Positions 7,969 through 15,995 of a stretch of DNA of 64,000 nt are shown here, in pieces. Numbering within the stretch: position 1 is the stretch's first letter; each line of letters starts with the position of its first letter. A program made the position numbers and the translations under genes. This stretch comes from Prosthecodimorpha staleyi. Lineage in GTDB: Bacteria; Pseudomonadota; Alphaproteobacteria; Rhizobiales; Ancalomicrobiaceae. The notes under the pieces are model-generated. The model was not told where the DNA came from. It ran no database searches and saw nothing but the letters and a program-made list of their open reading frames with translations. Location of the stretch: assembly GCF_018729455.1 (NCBI RefSeq), contig NZ_JAHHZF010000004.1, positions 124,001 to 188,000 on the forward strand. The letters are read 5' to 3'.

Positions 7969-9216
7969 CTACTCCGCCGCCTTGGCTCCCGAGCCGAAGC
8001 GCCGCTCGACATAGTCCTCGACGATGCGCGTGAAGGCCTCGGCGATGCCGGGGCCGCGCAGCGTCATGGCCTTCTTGCCGTCGATGAAGACCGGCGCCGA
8101 CGGGGTCTCGCCGGTACCGGGCAGCGAGATGCCGATATCGGCATGCTTGGATTCGCCCGGCCCGTTGACGATGCAACCCATCACGGCGAGGTTGAGCGCC
8201 TCGACGCCGGGATATTTCTCGCGCCAGGCCGGCATCGACCGGCGGATGTGGTCCTGGATGTCGCGGGCGAGTTCCTGGAACACGGTCGAGGTGGTCCGCC
8301 CGCAGCCCGGGCAGGCGGCGACGATCGGGATGAAGGCGCGGAAGCCCATCGTCTGCAGCAGTTCCTGCGCGGCGACGACCTCGCGGGTGCGGTCGCCGCC
8401 CGGTTCCGGGGTCAGCGAATAGCGGATCGTGTCGCCGATGCCCTGCTGCAGCAGGATGCCCATGGCGGCCGAGGAGGCGACCAGGCCCTTGGAGCCCATG
8501 CCGGCCTCGGTCAGGCCGAGATGCAGGGCATAGTCGCAGCGCCGGGCGAGTTCGCCGTAGACGGCGATCAGATCCTGCACCTGGCTGACCTTGGCGGAGA
8601 TGATGATCCGGTCGCGCGGCAGGCCGATTTCCTCGGCGCGCGCGGCGGACAGGAGGCCCGACTGGACGATCGCCTCGTGCATCACCTCGCGCGCCGTCCG
8701 CGGGCTACCGGCGGCGGCATTCTCGTCCATCAACCGGGTCAGCAGGTCCTGGTCGAGCGAGCCCCAGTTGACGCCGATCCGGACCGGCTTGCCGTATTGG
8801 AGCGCCTTCTCGACGATGGCGCCGAACTGCCCGTCGCGCTTGTCCTTGAAGCCGACATTGCCGGGATTGATCCGATACTTGTCGAGCGCCTCGGCGCAGG
8901 CCGGATGGTCGGCCAGCAGCGTATGGCCGATATAGTGGAAGTCGCCGACCAGCGGCACGCGGATGCCGCGGCGGGCGAGCCGATCGCGGATATGCGGCAC
9001 GGCGGCGGCGGCCTCGTCGCGATCGACCGTGATGCGCACCAGTTCGGAGCCGGCGCGGGCGAGATCCGCCACCTGGGCGGTGGTCGCCTCGATGTCGGCC
9101 GTGTCGGTGTTGGTCATCGACTGGACGACGATCGGCGCCGAGCCGCCGACCACGATCCCGCCGACGGAGACGGGAACGGAACGGCGGCGCGGCTGCGGCG
9201 CGAAGGGGCTGGTCAT
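7969..9216 (-). CDS. ispG: 4-hydroxy-3-methylbut-2-enyl diphosphate synthase IspG (GcpE)
   Basis: IspG is the iron-sulfur enzyme of the MEP isoprenoid pathway that turns methylerythritol cyclodiphosphate into HMBPP. The 415-aa product shows [20 protein letters not shown] at the N-terminus, the barrel segments GDFHYIG and YRINPGNVG, and the 4Fe-4S cysteines in [10 protein letters not shown] and [10 protein letters not shown]. The ATG at 9216 follows a GAGGA site and gives the family N-terminus; an upstream in-frame ATG at 9273 is not needed. It follows the TRAP transporter gene by 76 bases on the same strand but is probably expressed on its own. Confidence 0.95.
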   Translation of the reverse strand: MTSPFAPQPRRRSVPVSVGGIVVGGSAPIVVQSMTNTDTADIEATTAQVADLARAGSELVRITVDRDEAAAAVPHIRDRLARRGIRVPLVGDFHYIGHTLLADHPACAEALDKYRINPGNVGFKDKRDGQFGAIVEKALQYGKPVRIGVNWGSLDQDLLTRLMDENAAAGSPRTAREVMHEAIVQSGLLSAARAEEIGLPRDRIIISAKVSQVQDLIAVYGELARRCDYALHLGLTEAGMGSKGLVASSAAMGILLQQGIGDTIRYSLTPEPGGDRTREVVAAQELLQTMGFRAFIPIVAACPGCGRTTSTVFQELARDIQDHIRRSMPAWREKYPGVEALNLAVMGCIVNGPGESKHADIGISLPGTGETPSAPVFIDGKKAMTLRGPGIAEAFTRIVEDYVERRFGSGAKAAE

Positions 9217-9292
9217 CGGCGATGGTCCTCGGCTCGTCCGCCCGAGATGGGACGAGCCGACCGTCATCGTCAAGGGCCAACCCGCGCCCCGC

Positions 9293-10579
9293 TCAGTGCC
9301 CGAGCACCAGGCGCGGCAGCCATGTCGTCAGCGGCGGCCAGAAGGTGACCGCCGCCAGCACGGCGATCAGCGGGATCAGCCAGGGGACGATGGCGCGGCT
9401 CATCGCCTCGAAGCTGATATTGGCGACCCGGCAGGTGACGAACAGCACCACCCCGACCGGCGGCGTCACCGTGCCGATCATCAGGTTGAGGACGAAGATC
9501 AGGCCGAACTGGATCGGGTCGATGCCGAACTGCGCCGCCGCCGGCGTCAGGATCGGGATCAGGATCAGCATGGCGGCGAGCGCCTCCATGAAGCAGCCGA
9601 CGACCAGCAGCAGGATGTTGACGACCAGCAGGAACATCATCGGATTGCCGACGAGATCGACGATCATCGGACCGGCCGTCTGCGGGATGCGCGAGATCGA
9701 CAGGCACCAGGCGAGCGCTCCGGCGGTCATCACCAGCGCCAGCACGATACCGGTCGTTTCGACCGTCTCGACGACAATGCGCGGCAGGTCGGACAGGCGG
9801 AAATCGCGGTAGACGACGAGGCCGAGAAACAGGGCGTAGACGGTCGCCACGCCGGCCGCCTCGGTCGGCGTGAACAGGCCGCCCATCATGCCGCCGAACA
9901 GGATGACCGGGGTCATCAGCGCCCAGTGGGCCCGCCGGTAAGCGTGCCAGACCGCGCCGAGGCTCGGAAAGGGATGGCGCGGCAGGTTGCGGCGGCGGGC
10001 GACCTCGGAGACCATCAGCATCAGCGCCACGGCCATCAGGAGGCCCGGAATGACGCCGGCCAGGAACAGGCCGCCGATCGAGACATCGGCCGAGACGCCG
10101 TAGACCACCATCGGCAGCGAGGGCGGGATGATCGGCCCGATGGTCGCCGAGGCCGCCGTGATCGCCGCGGCGGTCTCCGGATCGTAGCCCTCGTCCTTCA
10201 TGGCCTTGATCTCGAGCGTGCCGACGCCGCCGGCATCGGCCACCGCCGAGCCGGACATGCCGGCGAAGATCACCGAGGCCAGGATGTTGGCGTGGCACAG
10301 GCCGCCGCGCAGCCAGCCGACGCAGACGGTGGCGAAGCCGAAGATGCGCTCGGTGATGCCGGCCGAGTTCAGGATGTTGCCCATCAGGATGAACAGCGGC
10401 GCGGCCAGGAGCGGGAAGGAATTGGCCGCCTGGGCGATTTTCTGCGGCACGATCGAGGCCGTGAAGCCACCGAGATAGACGAAGGCATAGGCGGCCAGGC
10501 CCATCGAGGCATAGAGCGGCACGCCCATCAGCAGCGCGGCGAACCAGACCGCCAGGATGCCGAACATCATCGCGGTCAT
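9293..10579 (-). CDS. dctM: TRAP transporter large permease DctM-type
   Basis: The large (12 TM-class) subunit of a tripartite ATP-independent periplasmic transporter, which imports carboxylates or sugar acids using an ion gradient. The 428-aa product has many hydrophobic segments and family motifs: [65 protein letters not shown] and [15 protein letters not shown]. It overlaps the small permease gene by ATGA (10576-10579), so translation is coupled. It is the last transporter gene of the operon starting at 13897. Confidence 0.93.
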   Translation of the reverse strand: MTAMMFGILAVWFAALLMGVPLYASMGLAAYAFVYLGGFTASIVPQKIAQAANSFPLLAAPLFILMGNILNSAGITERIFGFATVCVGWLRGGLCHANILASVIFAGMSGSAVADAGGVGTLEIKAMKDEGYDPETAAAITAASATIGPIIPPSLPMVVYGVSADVSIGGLFLAGVIPGLLMAVALMLMVSEVARRRNLPRHPFPSLGAVWHAYRRAHWALMTPVILFGGMMGGLFTPTEAAGVATVYALFLGLVVYRDFRLSDLPRIVVETVETTGIVLALVMTAGALAWCLSISRIPQTAGPMIVDLVGNPMMFLLVVNILLLVVGCFMEALAAMLILIPILTPAAAQFGIDPIQFGLIFVLNLMIGTVTPPVGVVLFVTCRVANISFEAMSRAIVPWLIPLIAVLAAVTFWPPLTTWLPRLVLGH

Positions 10580-11073
10580 GACAGCGCCTCCGCGGAGGCC
10601 TGGGCGCGCCGCGCCCGGCCGGCCAAGGCATCGAAGAGGTCGGCCAGCGCCTGCAGGGCGACCACGGCGCCTGCGAAGGGCAGCGGCACGTAGAGGATCG
10701 CGGTCGGCACCGGCAGGCTGACGGCCTCCACGTCCCAGGTCCGGCCGATCAGCGTGTAGCCGTGCACCGCCATGCCGACGCCGAGGGCGACGACGCCGGC
10801 CTGGGTCACGACCTCCAGCGTCCGCTGCAGCACGATCGGAAGGCGGCTGGAGAAGACGTCAATGCGGATATGGCCGTTGCGGCGCGTGCCGATCACCCAG
10901 CCGACGAAGCCGGTCCAGACCAGCAGGTACTGCGCCACCTCGTCCGACCAGGCCAGCGGATCACCGAGCTGGCGGAAGACCACGCCCAGCACCACGGCGG
11001 CGAGCAGAGACAGAAGCAACACCACGGCGGCCGCCTCGACGAGGCGATCCACGGCGCGGACGAGGAGGCGCAT
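10576..11073 (-). CDS. dctQ: TRAP transporter small permease DctQ-type
   Basis: The small four-helix permease subunit of the TRAP system. The 165-aa product shows the typical LAWSDEVAQYLLVWTGFVGW segment (residues about 40-60), then IGTRRNGHIRIDVF, as in DctQ proteins. Hydrophobic stretches occur near residues 15-35, 47-62, 90-108 and 125-147. It overlaps dctM by four bases and follows the binding-protein gene after 188 bases that contain a short 15-base repeat. Confidence 0.88.
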   Translation of the reverse strand: MRLLVRAVDRLVEAAAVVLLLSLLAAVVLGVVFRQLGDPLAWSDEVAQYLLVWTGFVGWVIGTRRNGHIRIDVFSSRLPIVLQRTLEVVTQAGVVALGVGMAVHGYTLIGRTWDVEAVSLPVPTAILYVPLPFAGAVVALQALADLFDALAGRARRAQASAEALS

Positions 11074-11146
11074 GGCGGCTCCCTTCGATGGGGCAAGGGT
11101 GCGGGGGCGTGGGTGGGGACCGGCGCGGATCTGAGCCCGGGCCGGC

Positions 11147-11191
11147 TGTCGTGCGGAAAAGTGGCGTGCGGACGAGTGTCGCGCGGACGCA
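11147..11191 (+). repeat. Three 15-bp degenerate tandem repeats between dctP and dctQ
   Basis: Units at 11147, 11162 and 11177 share a TGKCGYGCGGAMRMR-type pattern (for example TGGCGTGCGGACGAG). They fall in the 188-base gap inside the TRAP operon. The gap is unusually long for such an operon and could hold an mRNA processing or differential-expression element; this is inference. Confidence 0.5.
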
Positions 11192-11261
11192 TGCCACGGG
11201 TCCCGGACGGTGGCGGGCCGTCGTCCGGGTCAGGCCGCGGATGCGGCGGTGGCAGGACCGA

Positions 11262-12263
11262 TCAGAGCGCGAGCAGGCCGTCGAAGACGCCCTTGCCCCA
11301 CTTCTCCTCGAATTTCGGCGGCACCTGCGCCAGGACCGGCTTGCGGAAGCTGTCCATGTCCGGCTCGATCACCGTCATGCCGCCGCTCTTCAGCGTGTCG
11401 ACCAGCGAGGCCTCCTGGCCGGCCAGTTCCTTATCCTGCCAGGCGACCGCCGCCGCGATGGCAGCATCGAGCGCCGCCCGATCGGCCGCCGCGAGGCTCT
11501 TCAGGAAGTCCTCGTTGAAGATGACCAAACGCGGCGTGATGATGTGGCCGGTCAGCACGAGATATTTCTGCACCTCGTTCAGCTTGGCGCTGGCGATGGT
11601 CGGCAGCGGGTTCTCCTGGCCGTCGACCGCGCCCTGGCTCAGCGCCAGATAGAGTTCGTTGAAGGCGATCGGCGTCGCCTTCGCGCCCCAGGCCTCGGCC
11701 ATGGCGCGGAAGGTGTCGACGGGCGGAACGCGCAACTTGAAGCCGGCCATGTCGGCAGCCGACTTGACGGCCTTCGACCCGGTCGTGATGTGGCGCTTGC
11801 CGTAATAGGTCACCGCCAGCATGCGCATGCCGCGCTTGGCGACCAGTTGTTCGTTCATCTGCCGGAACAGCGGCGTTGCGCCGAGCTTGGCCATATGGGC
11901 CGCGTCGCGCCACAGATAGGGCGCCTCGATCACCGAGAGCTGCGGCAGGAAGGCGCCGAGCGCGGCCGCGCCGTCGGTGGTCGCCGTCAGGGCGCCGGAG
12001 CCGACCGCCTCCATCATGTCCTTGCCGGTGCCGAGCTGGCCGCCCGGGAAGGTCTGGATTTCGAGCCGGCCACCGGTCTTGTCCTTCACCTCGGCGGCGA
12101 TGCGCTCCAGCATGCGCACCTGCGGGTGATTGGCCGGCAGCAGATCGCCCCAGCGGATCACCGTCGGGGCCGCACGCGCGATCGCCGGCATGAACAGCCC
12201 GGCGCCGACGGCCGCGCTGCCGGCCATGATGCTGCGGCGGGAAAGCCTGAATTCTCGTGCCAT
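11262..12263 (-). CDS. dctP: TRAP transporter substrate-binding protein DctP-type
   Basis: The periplasmic receptor of the TRAP system, 333 aa. The N-terminus LSRRSIMAGSAAVGAGLFMPAIARA is a Tat-like signal with an RR pair and an ARA cleavage region. The mature part shows RWGDLLPANHPQVRMLERIA, GGRLEIQTFPGGQLG and the ligand-binding arginine segment GFKLRVPPVDTFRAM, followed by the conserved GAVDGQENPLPTI. Substrate cannot be read from sequence, but the operon also holds a DHDPS-family enzyme, so a hydroxylated keto acid or sugar acid is plausible. It lies 72 bases after the GntR gene. Confidence 0.92.
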   Translation of the reverse strand: MAREFRLSRRSIMAGSAAVGAGLFMPAIARAAPTVIRWGDLLPANHPQVRMLERIAAEVKDKTGGRLEIQTFPGGQLGTGKDMMEAVGSGALTATTDGAAALGAFLPQLSVIEAPYLWRDAAHMAKLGATPLFRQMNEQLVAKRGMRMLAVTYYGKRHITTGSKAVKSAADMAGFKLRVPPVDTFRAMAEAWGAKATPIAFNELYLALSQGAVDGQENPLPTIASAKLNEVQKYLVLTGHIITPRLVIFNEDFLKSLAAADRAALDAAIAAAVAWQDKELAGQEASLVDTLKSGGMTVIEPDMDSFRKPVLAQVPPKFEEKWGKGVFDGLLAL

Positions 12264-12335
12264 GTGAAACCTCCCTTTTCGGCGGCCGTCTCGTGCGGCT
12301 TTGCCTCGTGTCGGGCATGGTGGCCCGGATCGCGA

Positions 12336-13010
12336 TCAGAGATCCAGCGCCCTGTTGCGGGCATTGGTGATGTGGTCGGAAATCGCGGCCGCGGCGGCGG
12401 CCGGATCGCGCGCCTCGATGGCGGCGATCACTTTCAGGTGGTCGGCCATGACCGGCACGATCAGGTTCTCGTAGAGCCGGGTCTCGTCGCGCCGGATCAG
12501 CTTGATCTTGATCCAGTTGACCCGGTAGGCCTGCGAGACGATCGCATTGTCGAGATGGTCGATGATGGTCTGATGCAGCCGTCGGTCGACCTCTTCGGCA
12601 TCGCGGACCAGATCCGGATCGCCGCCGGCCTTGGCTCGGGCGACGATCTCCTCATGCGCACGACGCAGCGCGGCGACCAGATCGGTGCTCGCCGCGGCGG
12701 CGAACAGCGCCGTCGCCTCACGCTCCAGGAACAGCCGGAATTGGAAGGCGTTGCGGATCAGGTCGATGTCGACATGGGCGACCTGCATGCCGCGCTGCGG
12801 CACGGTGGTGATCAGCCCCTCCGCCTCCAGCCGCGGGATCAGTTCGCGGATCGCGCCGAGCGGCAGGCCGGTGATCTCGACCAGTTCGCGCTGCGACACG
12901 AACTGGCCGGGCTTGATCTCGCGGGCGAGCAGCCGCTGCGTGAAGCTCGCATAGGCGAGATCGCGCAGCTTCGGCTCGCCGCCCTCCCGGGCCGGCCGCG
13001 GGCTTGTCAT
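12336..13010 (-). CDS. GntR-family (FCD domain) transcriptional regulator of the TRAP/DHDPS operon
   Basis: A 224-aa regulator with an N-terminal winged helix (about residues 15-75; LVEITGLPLGAIRELIPRLEAEGLI and QRGMQV) and a C-terminal FCD all-helical ligand domain. FCD histidines are visible in LHQTIIDHLDN, MADHLKVI and ISDHITNAR. The ATG at 13010 overlaps the aldolase gene stop by four bases. Its position inside the operon suggests autoregulation through the 36-bp palindrome at 13908-13943. The ligand is probably the transported acid or an intermediate. Confidence 0.88.
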   Translation of the reverse strand: MTSPRPAREGGEPKLRDLAYASFTQRLLAREIKPGQFVSQRELVEITGLPLGAIRELIPRLEAEGLITTVPQRGMQVAHVDIDLIRNAFQFRLFLEREATALFAAAASTDLVAALRRAHEEIVARAKAGGDPDLVRDAEEVDRRLHQTIIDHLDNAIVSQAYRVNWIKIKLIRRDETRLYENLIVPVMADHLKVIAAIEARDPAAAAAAISDHITNARNRALDL

Positions 13011-13897
13011 GCGGCCGCCTTGGCCAGAATGCCGTCGAAGGCCGCGACCAGTTCGGCACGCTCGGCCGGAGTCAGCGCCCTGAGCGGCGGACGCATCGGG
13101 CCGTAGCCGGTATCCTGGTAGACATGCCCGACCAGCGCCTTGGTGGCGGCCATCACCGGATGCTTGACGACTGCATCGACGATCCGGTTCACGTCCGGAT
13201 TGTCGGCGCCGCCATAGATGACCGGGCGCAACATCTCGGGCGCGAAATTGGCGAAGCCGCAGATCGAACCGCTCGCCCCGGCGCGCACGGCGCGGGCCAG
13301 CAGGCGCTCGTCGCCGACCAGGATGTGCAGATCGGGATGCGCCGCCAGGAAGGCCTGTGTGCCCTCCCAGTTGGAGGCGGAATCCTTGACGGCCGCGATC
13401 ACGCCCGGGAAGGCGGTCTTGAGCCGGCCGACCAGCTCGACCGAGAGGCCGACCGAGGTCATGAACGGGATGTGGTAGAGCACGATGCCGCGCGCCGCCG
13501 CGCCGAGGCCCTCGATGAAGGCCGAGAACCAGCGATACAGCGCCTCGTCGTCGACATTCTTGAAATAGAAGGGCGGCGCCACGAGCAGGCCGCGCATGCC
13601 GAGATCGAGCGCGATGCGCCCCTGCGTGATCGCATCATCCAGCACCGCCGAAGCGACGCCGGCATAGAGACGGCCGGGTTCGACGCCGCCCGCCACGACC
13701 GCACCGGCCATGCGCTCGCGCTCCAGGAGCCCGATCGCCGCGCCCTCGCCGGTCGTGCCGTAAAGCGTGACGGTGTCGCAGCCGCGTTCGATGACCCGGC
13801 GCGCATGGAAAGCGAGCCGCGGCAGATCGACCGCGCCGCTCTCGGCGAACGGGGTGACGAGCGCACAGGACAGGCCGAATTTCGACTTCTCGGACAC
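13007..13897 (-). CDS. Dihydrodipicolinate synthase/N-acetylneuraminate lyase family protein
   Basis: A 296-aa class I aldolase-fold enzyme. Visible marks are ALVTPF near the N-terminus, LYGTTGEGAAIG (the keto-acid carboxylate-binding GTTGEG), the catalytic tyrosine region VLYHIPFMTS and the Schiff-base lysine in AAVKDSASNW. DapA itself normally sits with lysine genes; here the gene leads a TRAP-transporter operon, so a lyase or dehydratase acting on a sugar acid or hydroxyproline-type keto acid is more likely. The GTG at 13897 is preferred because GGAG lies 6 bases upstream; a GTG at 13909 would start inside the operator. Confidence 0.85.
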   Translation of the reverse strand: MSEKSKFGLSCALVTPFAESGAVDLPRLAFHARRVIERGCDTVTLYGTTGEGAAIGLLERERMAGAVVAGGVEPGRLYAGVASAVLDDAITQGRIALDLGMRGLLVAPPFYFKNVDDEALYRWFSAFIEGLGAAARGIVLYHIPFMTSVGLSVELVGRLKTAFPGVIAAVKDSASNWEGTQAFLAAHPDLHILVGDERLLARAVRAGASGSICGFANFAPEMLRPVIYGGADNPDVNRIVDAVVKHPVMAATKALVGHVYQDTGYGPMRPPLRALTPAERAELVAAFDGILAKAAA

Positions 13898-13907
13898 GGG
13901 AAACTCC

Positions 13908-13943
13908 ACTGCGAAGACAGTAACATGTTACTATCTTCGCAGT
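13908..13943 (-). promoter_or_regulatory. 36-bp near-perfect palindrome, probable operator of the TRAP/DHDPS operon
   Basis: The two 18-base arms meet at 13925/13926 and match at 17 of 18 pairs; the only mismatch is 13918 with 13933. The core is AGTAACATGTTACT and there is no loop, which favours a dimer-binding DNA site over an RNA hairpin. It ends 11 bases upstream of the chosen GTG start. A -35-like TTGACG lies on the minus strand at 13962-13967. Inferred ligand: the GntR protein encoded at 12336-13010. Confidence 0.85.
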
Positions 13944-14037
13944 AAGGGTTTTCTCCGATGCCGTCAAGCCGGATATGCCGCAAAGGCGGGGGCCATCGGC
14001 TTTCGGTCAGCGCAGCGGCCGAGCCTAGTGGTCAAAG

Positions 14038-14101
14038 AGTTAGTGGTTCGGATTCACGCGACGGATGGGAACCATCCGTCTCGATCGAACCACTAGGCGG
14101 C
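14038..14101 (-). repeat. Dispersed intergenic palindromic repeat, copy 2
   Basis: This is the minus-strand relative of the element at 4466-4530. Its inner arms GACGGATGG/CCATCCGTC (14060-14068 with 14072-14080) and outer arms TAGTGGTTCG/CGAACCACTA (14041-14050 with 14086-14095) are both perfect, so this copy folds better than copy 1. It lies between the aldolase operon and the first outer-membrane protein gene, just past the stop of the latter. Confidence 0.88.
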
Positions 14102-14117
14102 ACTGTCGGCACCCCGG

Positions 14118-14834
14118 TCAGAACCGGTAGTTGAGCCCGATCCGGCCGACCGTGGCCTTGGTCGCGACCTGCATCGTGTAGCCATAGGCGTTCTTGGCCG
14201 AGTCCTTGCCGAGGTCCATGTAAAGACCTTCGACCTTGACCGAGATCCGATCGGTCAGGGCATGCTCGATGCCGGCGCCCGCGACCCAACCCATGCGGCT
14301 GGAGCCGATATTCTTCCAGCTGTCGTCCGGATCGCCGGTTTCGGCCCAGGAATAGGCGGTCTTCGCCCAGGCCAGACCGCCGGTCATGTAGAACAGGGAC
14401 TGGTCGAGCACCGCGCCGGCGCGCAGCCGTGCCGTACCGAAAGCCTCCATCTTCTTGGCGATCGTGACGTAGCCGCTTTCATAGCCGGTCTTCGCCTTCG
14501 TGCCGCTCCAGTTCAGGTCGGCCTCGGCGCCGACGAGCGTGTTGCAGAAGGTGTAGTTGTAACCGACCTGCACGCCGGCCGTTCCGCCGGTTTCTTTGTG
14601 GGCCATGCTGCCGCCGTACCAGTCGTAGTCGACATCGGTCCAGGTGCTGGCATGCTGCACGCCGCCGGCATTGACGCCCGCATAGAACCCCGAGAAGCGC
14701 GCCGCCGCGCAAGCCCCGGAAACCGACGGCGCCGCCACCGGGGCCCGCGCCGGGGCCAGCAGATCGGCGGCACTCGCGCTGCCGACGAAGCCGAACATTC
14801 CCGCCAGGACGGCGAAATTGACGAAATGTTTCAA
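14118..14834 (-). CDS. Outer-membrane beta-barrel protein, paralogue 1
   Basis: A 238-aa exported protein of the Omp25/Omp31-like barrel type. A signal peptide ends at VGSASA-ADLL. The mature part has typical barrel strands: FSGFYAGVNAGG, GVQVGYNYTFCNTLVGAEADLNW, GTARLRAGAVLDQSLFYMTGGLAW, GWVAGAGIEHALTDRISVKVEGLYMDLG and a C-terminal GRIGLNYRF ending in aromatic F. The start is taken as TTG at 14834 because GGAGG lies 5 bases upstream; an ATG at 14846 overlaps that GGAGG. The same arrangement around ATG 15717 in the neighbouring paralogue supports this. It probably serves as a porin-like surface protein. Confidence 0.85.
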   Translation of the reverse strand: MKHFVNFAVLAGMFGFVGSASAADLLAPARAPVAAPSVSGACAAARFSGFYAGVNAGGVQHASTWTDVDYDWYGGSMAHKETGGTAGVQVGYNYTFCNTLVGAEADLNWSGTKAKTGYESGYVTIAKKMEAFGTARLRAGAVLDQSLFYMTGGLAWAKTAYSWAETGDPDDSWKNIGSSRMGWVAGAGIEHALTDRISVKVEGLYMDLGKDSAKNAYGYTMQVATKATVGRIGLNYRF

Positions 14835-15000
14835 GTGAACCTCCATTGAATTTCCGCGCTGAAGCGTCAGGCGTTGAGACGGAGACGAACCGACATCTTT
14901 CGGGACCGTACCGGCCATCCCACTGCGTCGAGCACTCGGATGGCCGACCCTGACCGGGAGGCCTTGCCACACCGCCAACGCCCAAAACCCATCAGACTTC

Positions 15001-15717
15001 TCAGTAGCGGACGTTGACACCGAGACGGGCGACCGCCGCGGTCGTGGCTACGTCCAACTTGTAGGTGACGTCATAGGGGTTGGTTCGGCCCGTCTTACTG
15101 CCGAGATCCATGTAAAGACCTTCCGCCTTGATGGAGATCTTGTCGGTCACAGCGTACTCGATGCCAGCACCGGCGACCCAGCCCACGCCGAGAGTATTGA
15201 GTTTCTTGAAATCGGCATCAGGAAACCAGTAGGTCTTGTTGAAATCCCAGCCACTCTTGATATCGCCCCAGGCCAGACCGCCCGTTCCGTAGAGCAGGAA
15301 ATTGTCGACGGCGAATCCGGCCCGCAGTCGAGCGGTTCCGAACCAATCGATCGACGACGACTGAGTGGAATAGGTGGTAAAGTTCTTCTTGCTGCTGGCA
15401 TTCGCCCAGTTGGCGTCGACTTCAAAGCCGACGAGCGTATTGCAGAATACGTAGTTGTAGCCAGCCTGAACACCGGCCGTCGCACCCTGCGCGCTGTAAG
15501 ACTTCGTACCGCCGTACCAGAAATAGTCGACATCTGTGAAGTCGCTTTTCTGAACCATGCCGCCGGCATTCACGCCGGCATAGAAGCCGCCGAAGCGGGC
15601 CGCCGCGCAGGCGGGGGTCGCCGACGCCGTCTTCGTGAAGAGATCGACCGCCCCAGCCGCGTCGGAGAGGATCATCGCCGCGGCCGCAGTGACCAAGAAA
15701 GTGGACAGTCTATTCAT
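15001..15717 (-). CDS. Outer-membrane beta-barrel protein, paralogue 2
   Basis: A second 238-aa barrel protein, the same length as its neighbour. It shares ACAAARFGGFYAGVNAGG, GVQAGYNYVFCNTLVGFEVDANW, GTARLRAGFAVDNFLLYGTGGLAW and GWVAGAGIEYAVTDKISIKAEGLYMDLG, ending ARLGVNVRY. The ATG at 15717 follows GGAGG at good spacing, better than the ATG at 15729. The signal peptide ends near DAAGA-VDLF. The two genes are a tandem duplication 166 bases apart. This copy has its own AT-rich promoter region at 15718-15826. Confidence 0.87.
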   Translation of the reverse strand: MNRLSTFLVTAAAAMILSDAAGAVDLFTKTASATPACAAARFGGFYAGVNAGGMVQKSDFTDVDYFWYGGTKSYSAQGATAGVQAGYNYVFCNTLVGFEVDANWANASSKKNFTTYSTQSSSIDWFGTARLRAGFAVDNFLLYGTGGLAWGDIKSGWDFNKTYWFPDADFKKLNTLGVGWVAGAGIEYAVTDKISIKAEGLYMDLGSKTGRTNPYDVTYKLDVATTAAVARLGVNVRY

Positions 15718-15995
15718 TCTAGCCTCCATATTTGATCACATTCGTATATATTAAACCGTCGACATCTTACGGTATCCGGTTCTGTTGAACAATGATTTGT
15801 GATCGATGGACGTTCAATATTAGGCATTGTTACTCACTGTTAGTGGGATCCTGTGTGGCATTTTTGATTTTTCTGTTTTTATTTGTTTACATTTTCGCAC
15901 TTCGGCTGCTTGCGGGTTTACAGTTACAGCAAGCCCCGAGTTCGCTCTTGCCCACCTTCCGGCGCGAGGCCAGGATGGATGCCGCCCGTCGCACC
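15718..15995. other. AT-rich region between the barrel protein gene and aconitase X
   Basis: This stretch is clearly richer in A and T than its surroundings, with blocks such as TATATATTAAA and TTTTTGATTTTTCTG. It should hold the promoter of the leftward barrel gene and of the rightward aconitase X genes. No protein with family features is encoded here, although the aconitase X frame stays open through it from a TTG at 15827. Confidence 0.55.

Noticed and set aside
13007-13897. Naming the aldolase-fold gene dapA
   Set aside because: GTTGEG and the Schiff-base lysine are shared by many DHDPS-family lyases; the TRAP/GntR operon argues for a catabolic role.
15718-15995. AT-rich stretch as a sign of a mobile element or genomic island edge
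   Set aside because: It is short, lies in a promoter region, and no inverted ends, target duplication or transposase is present.
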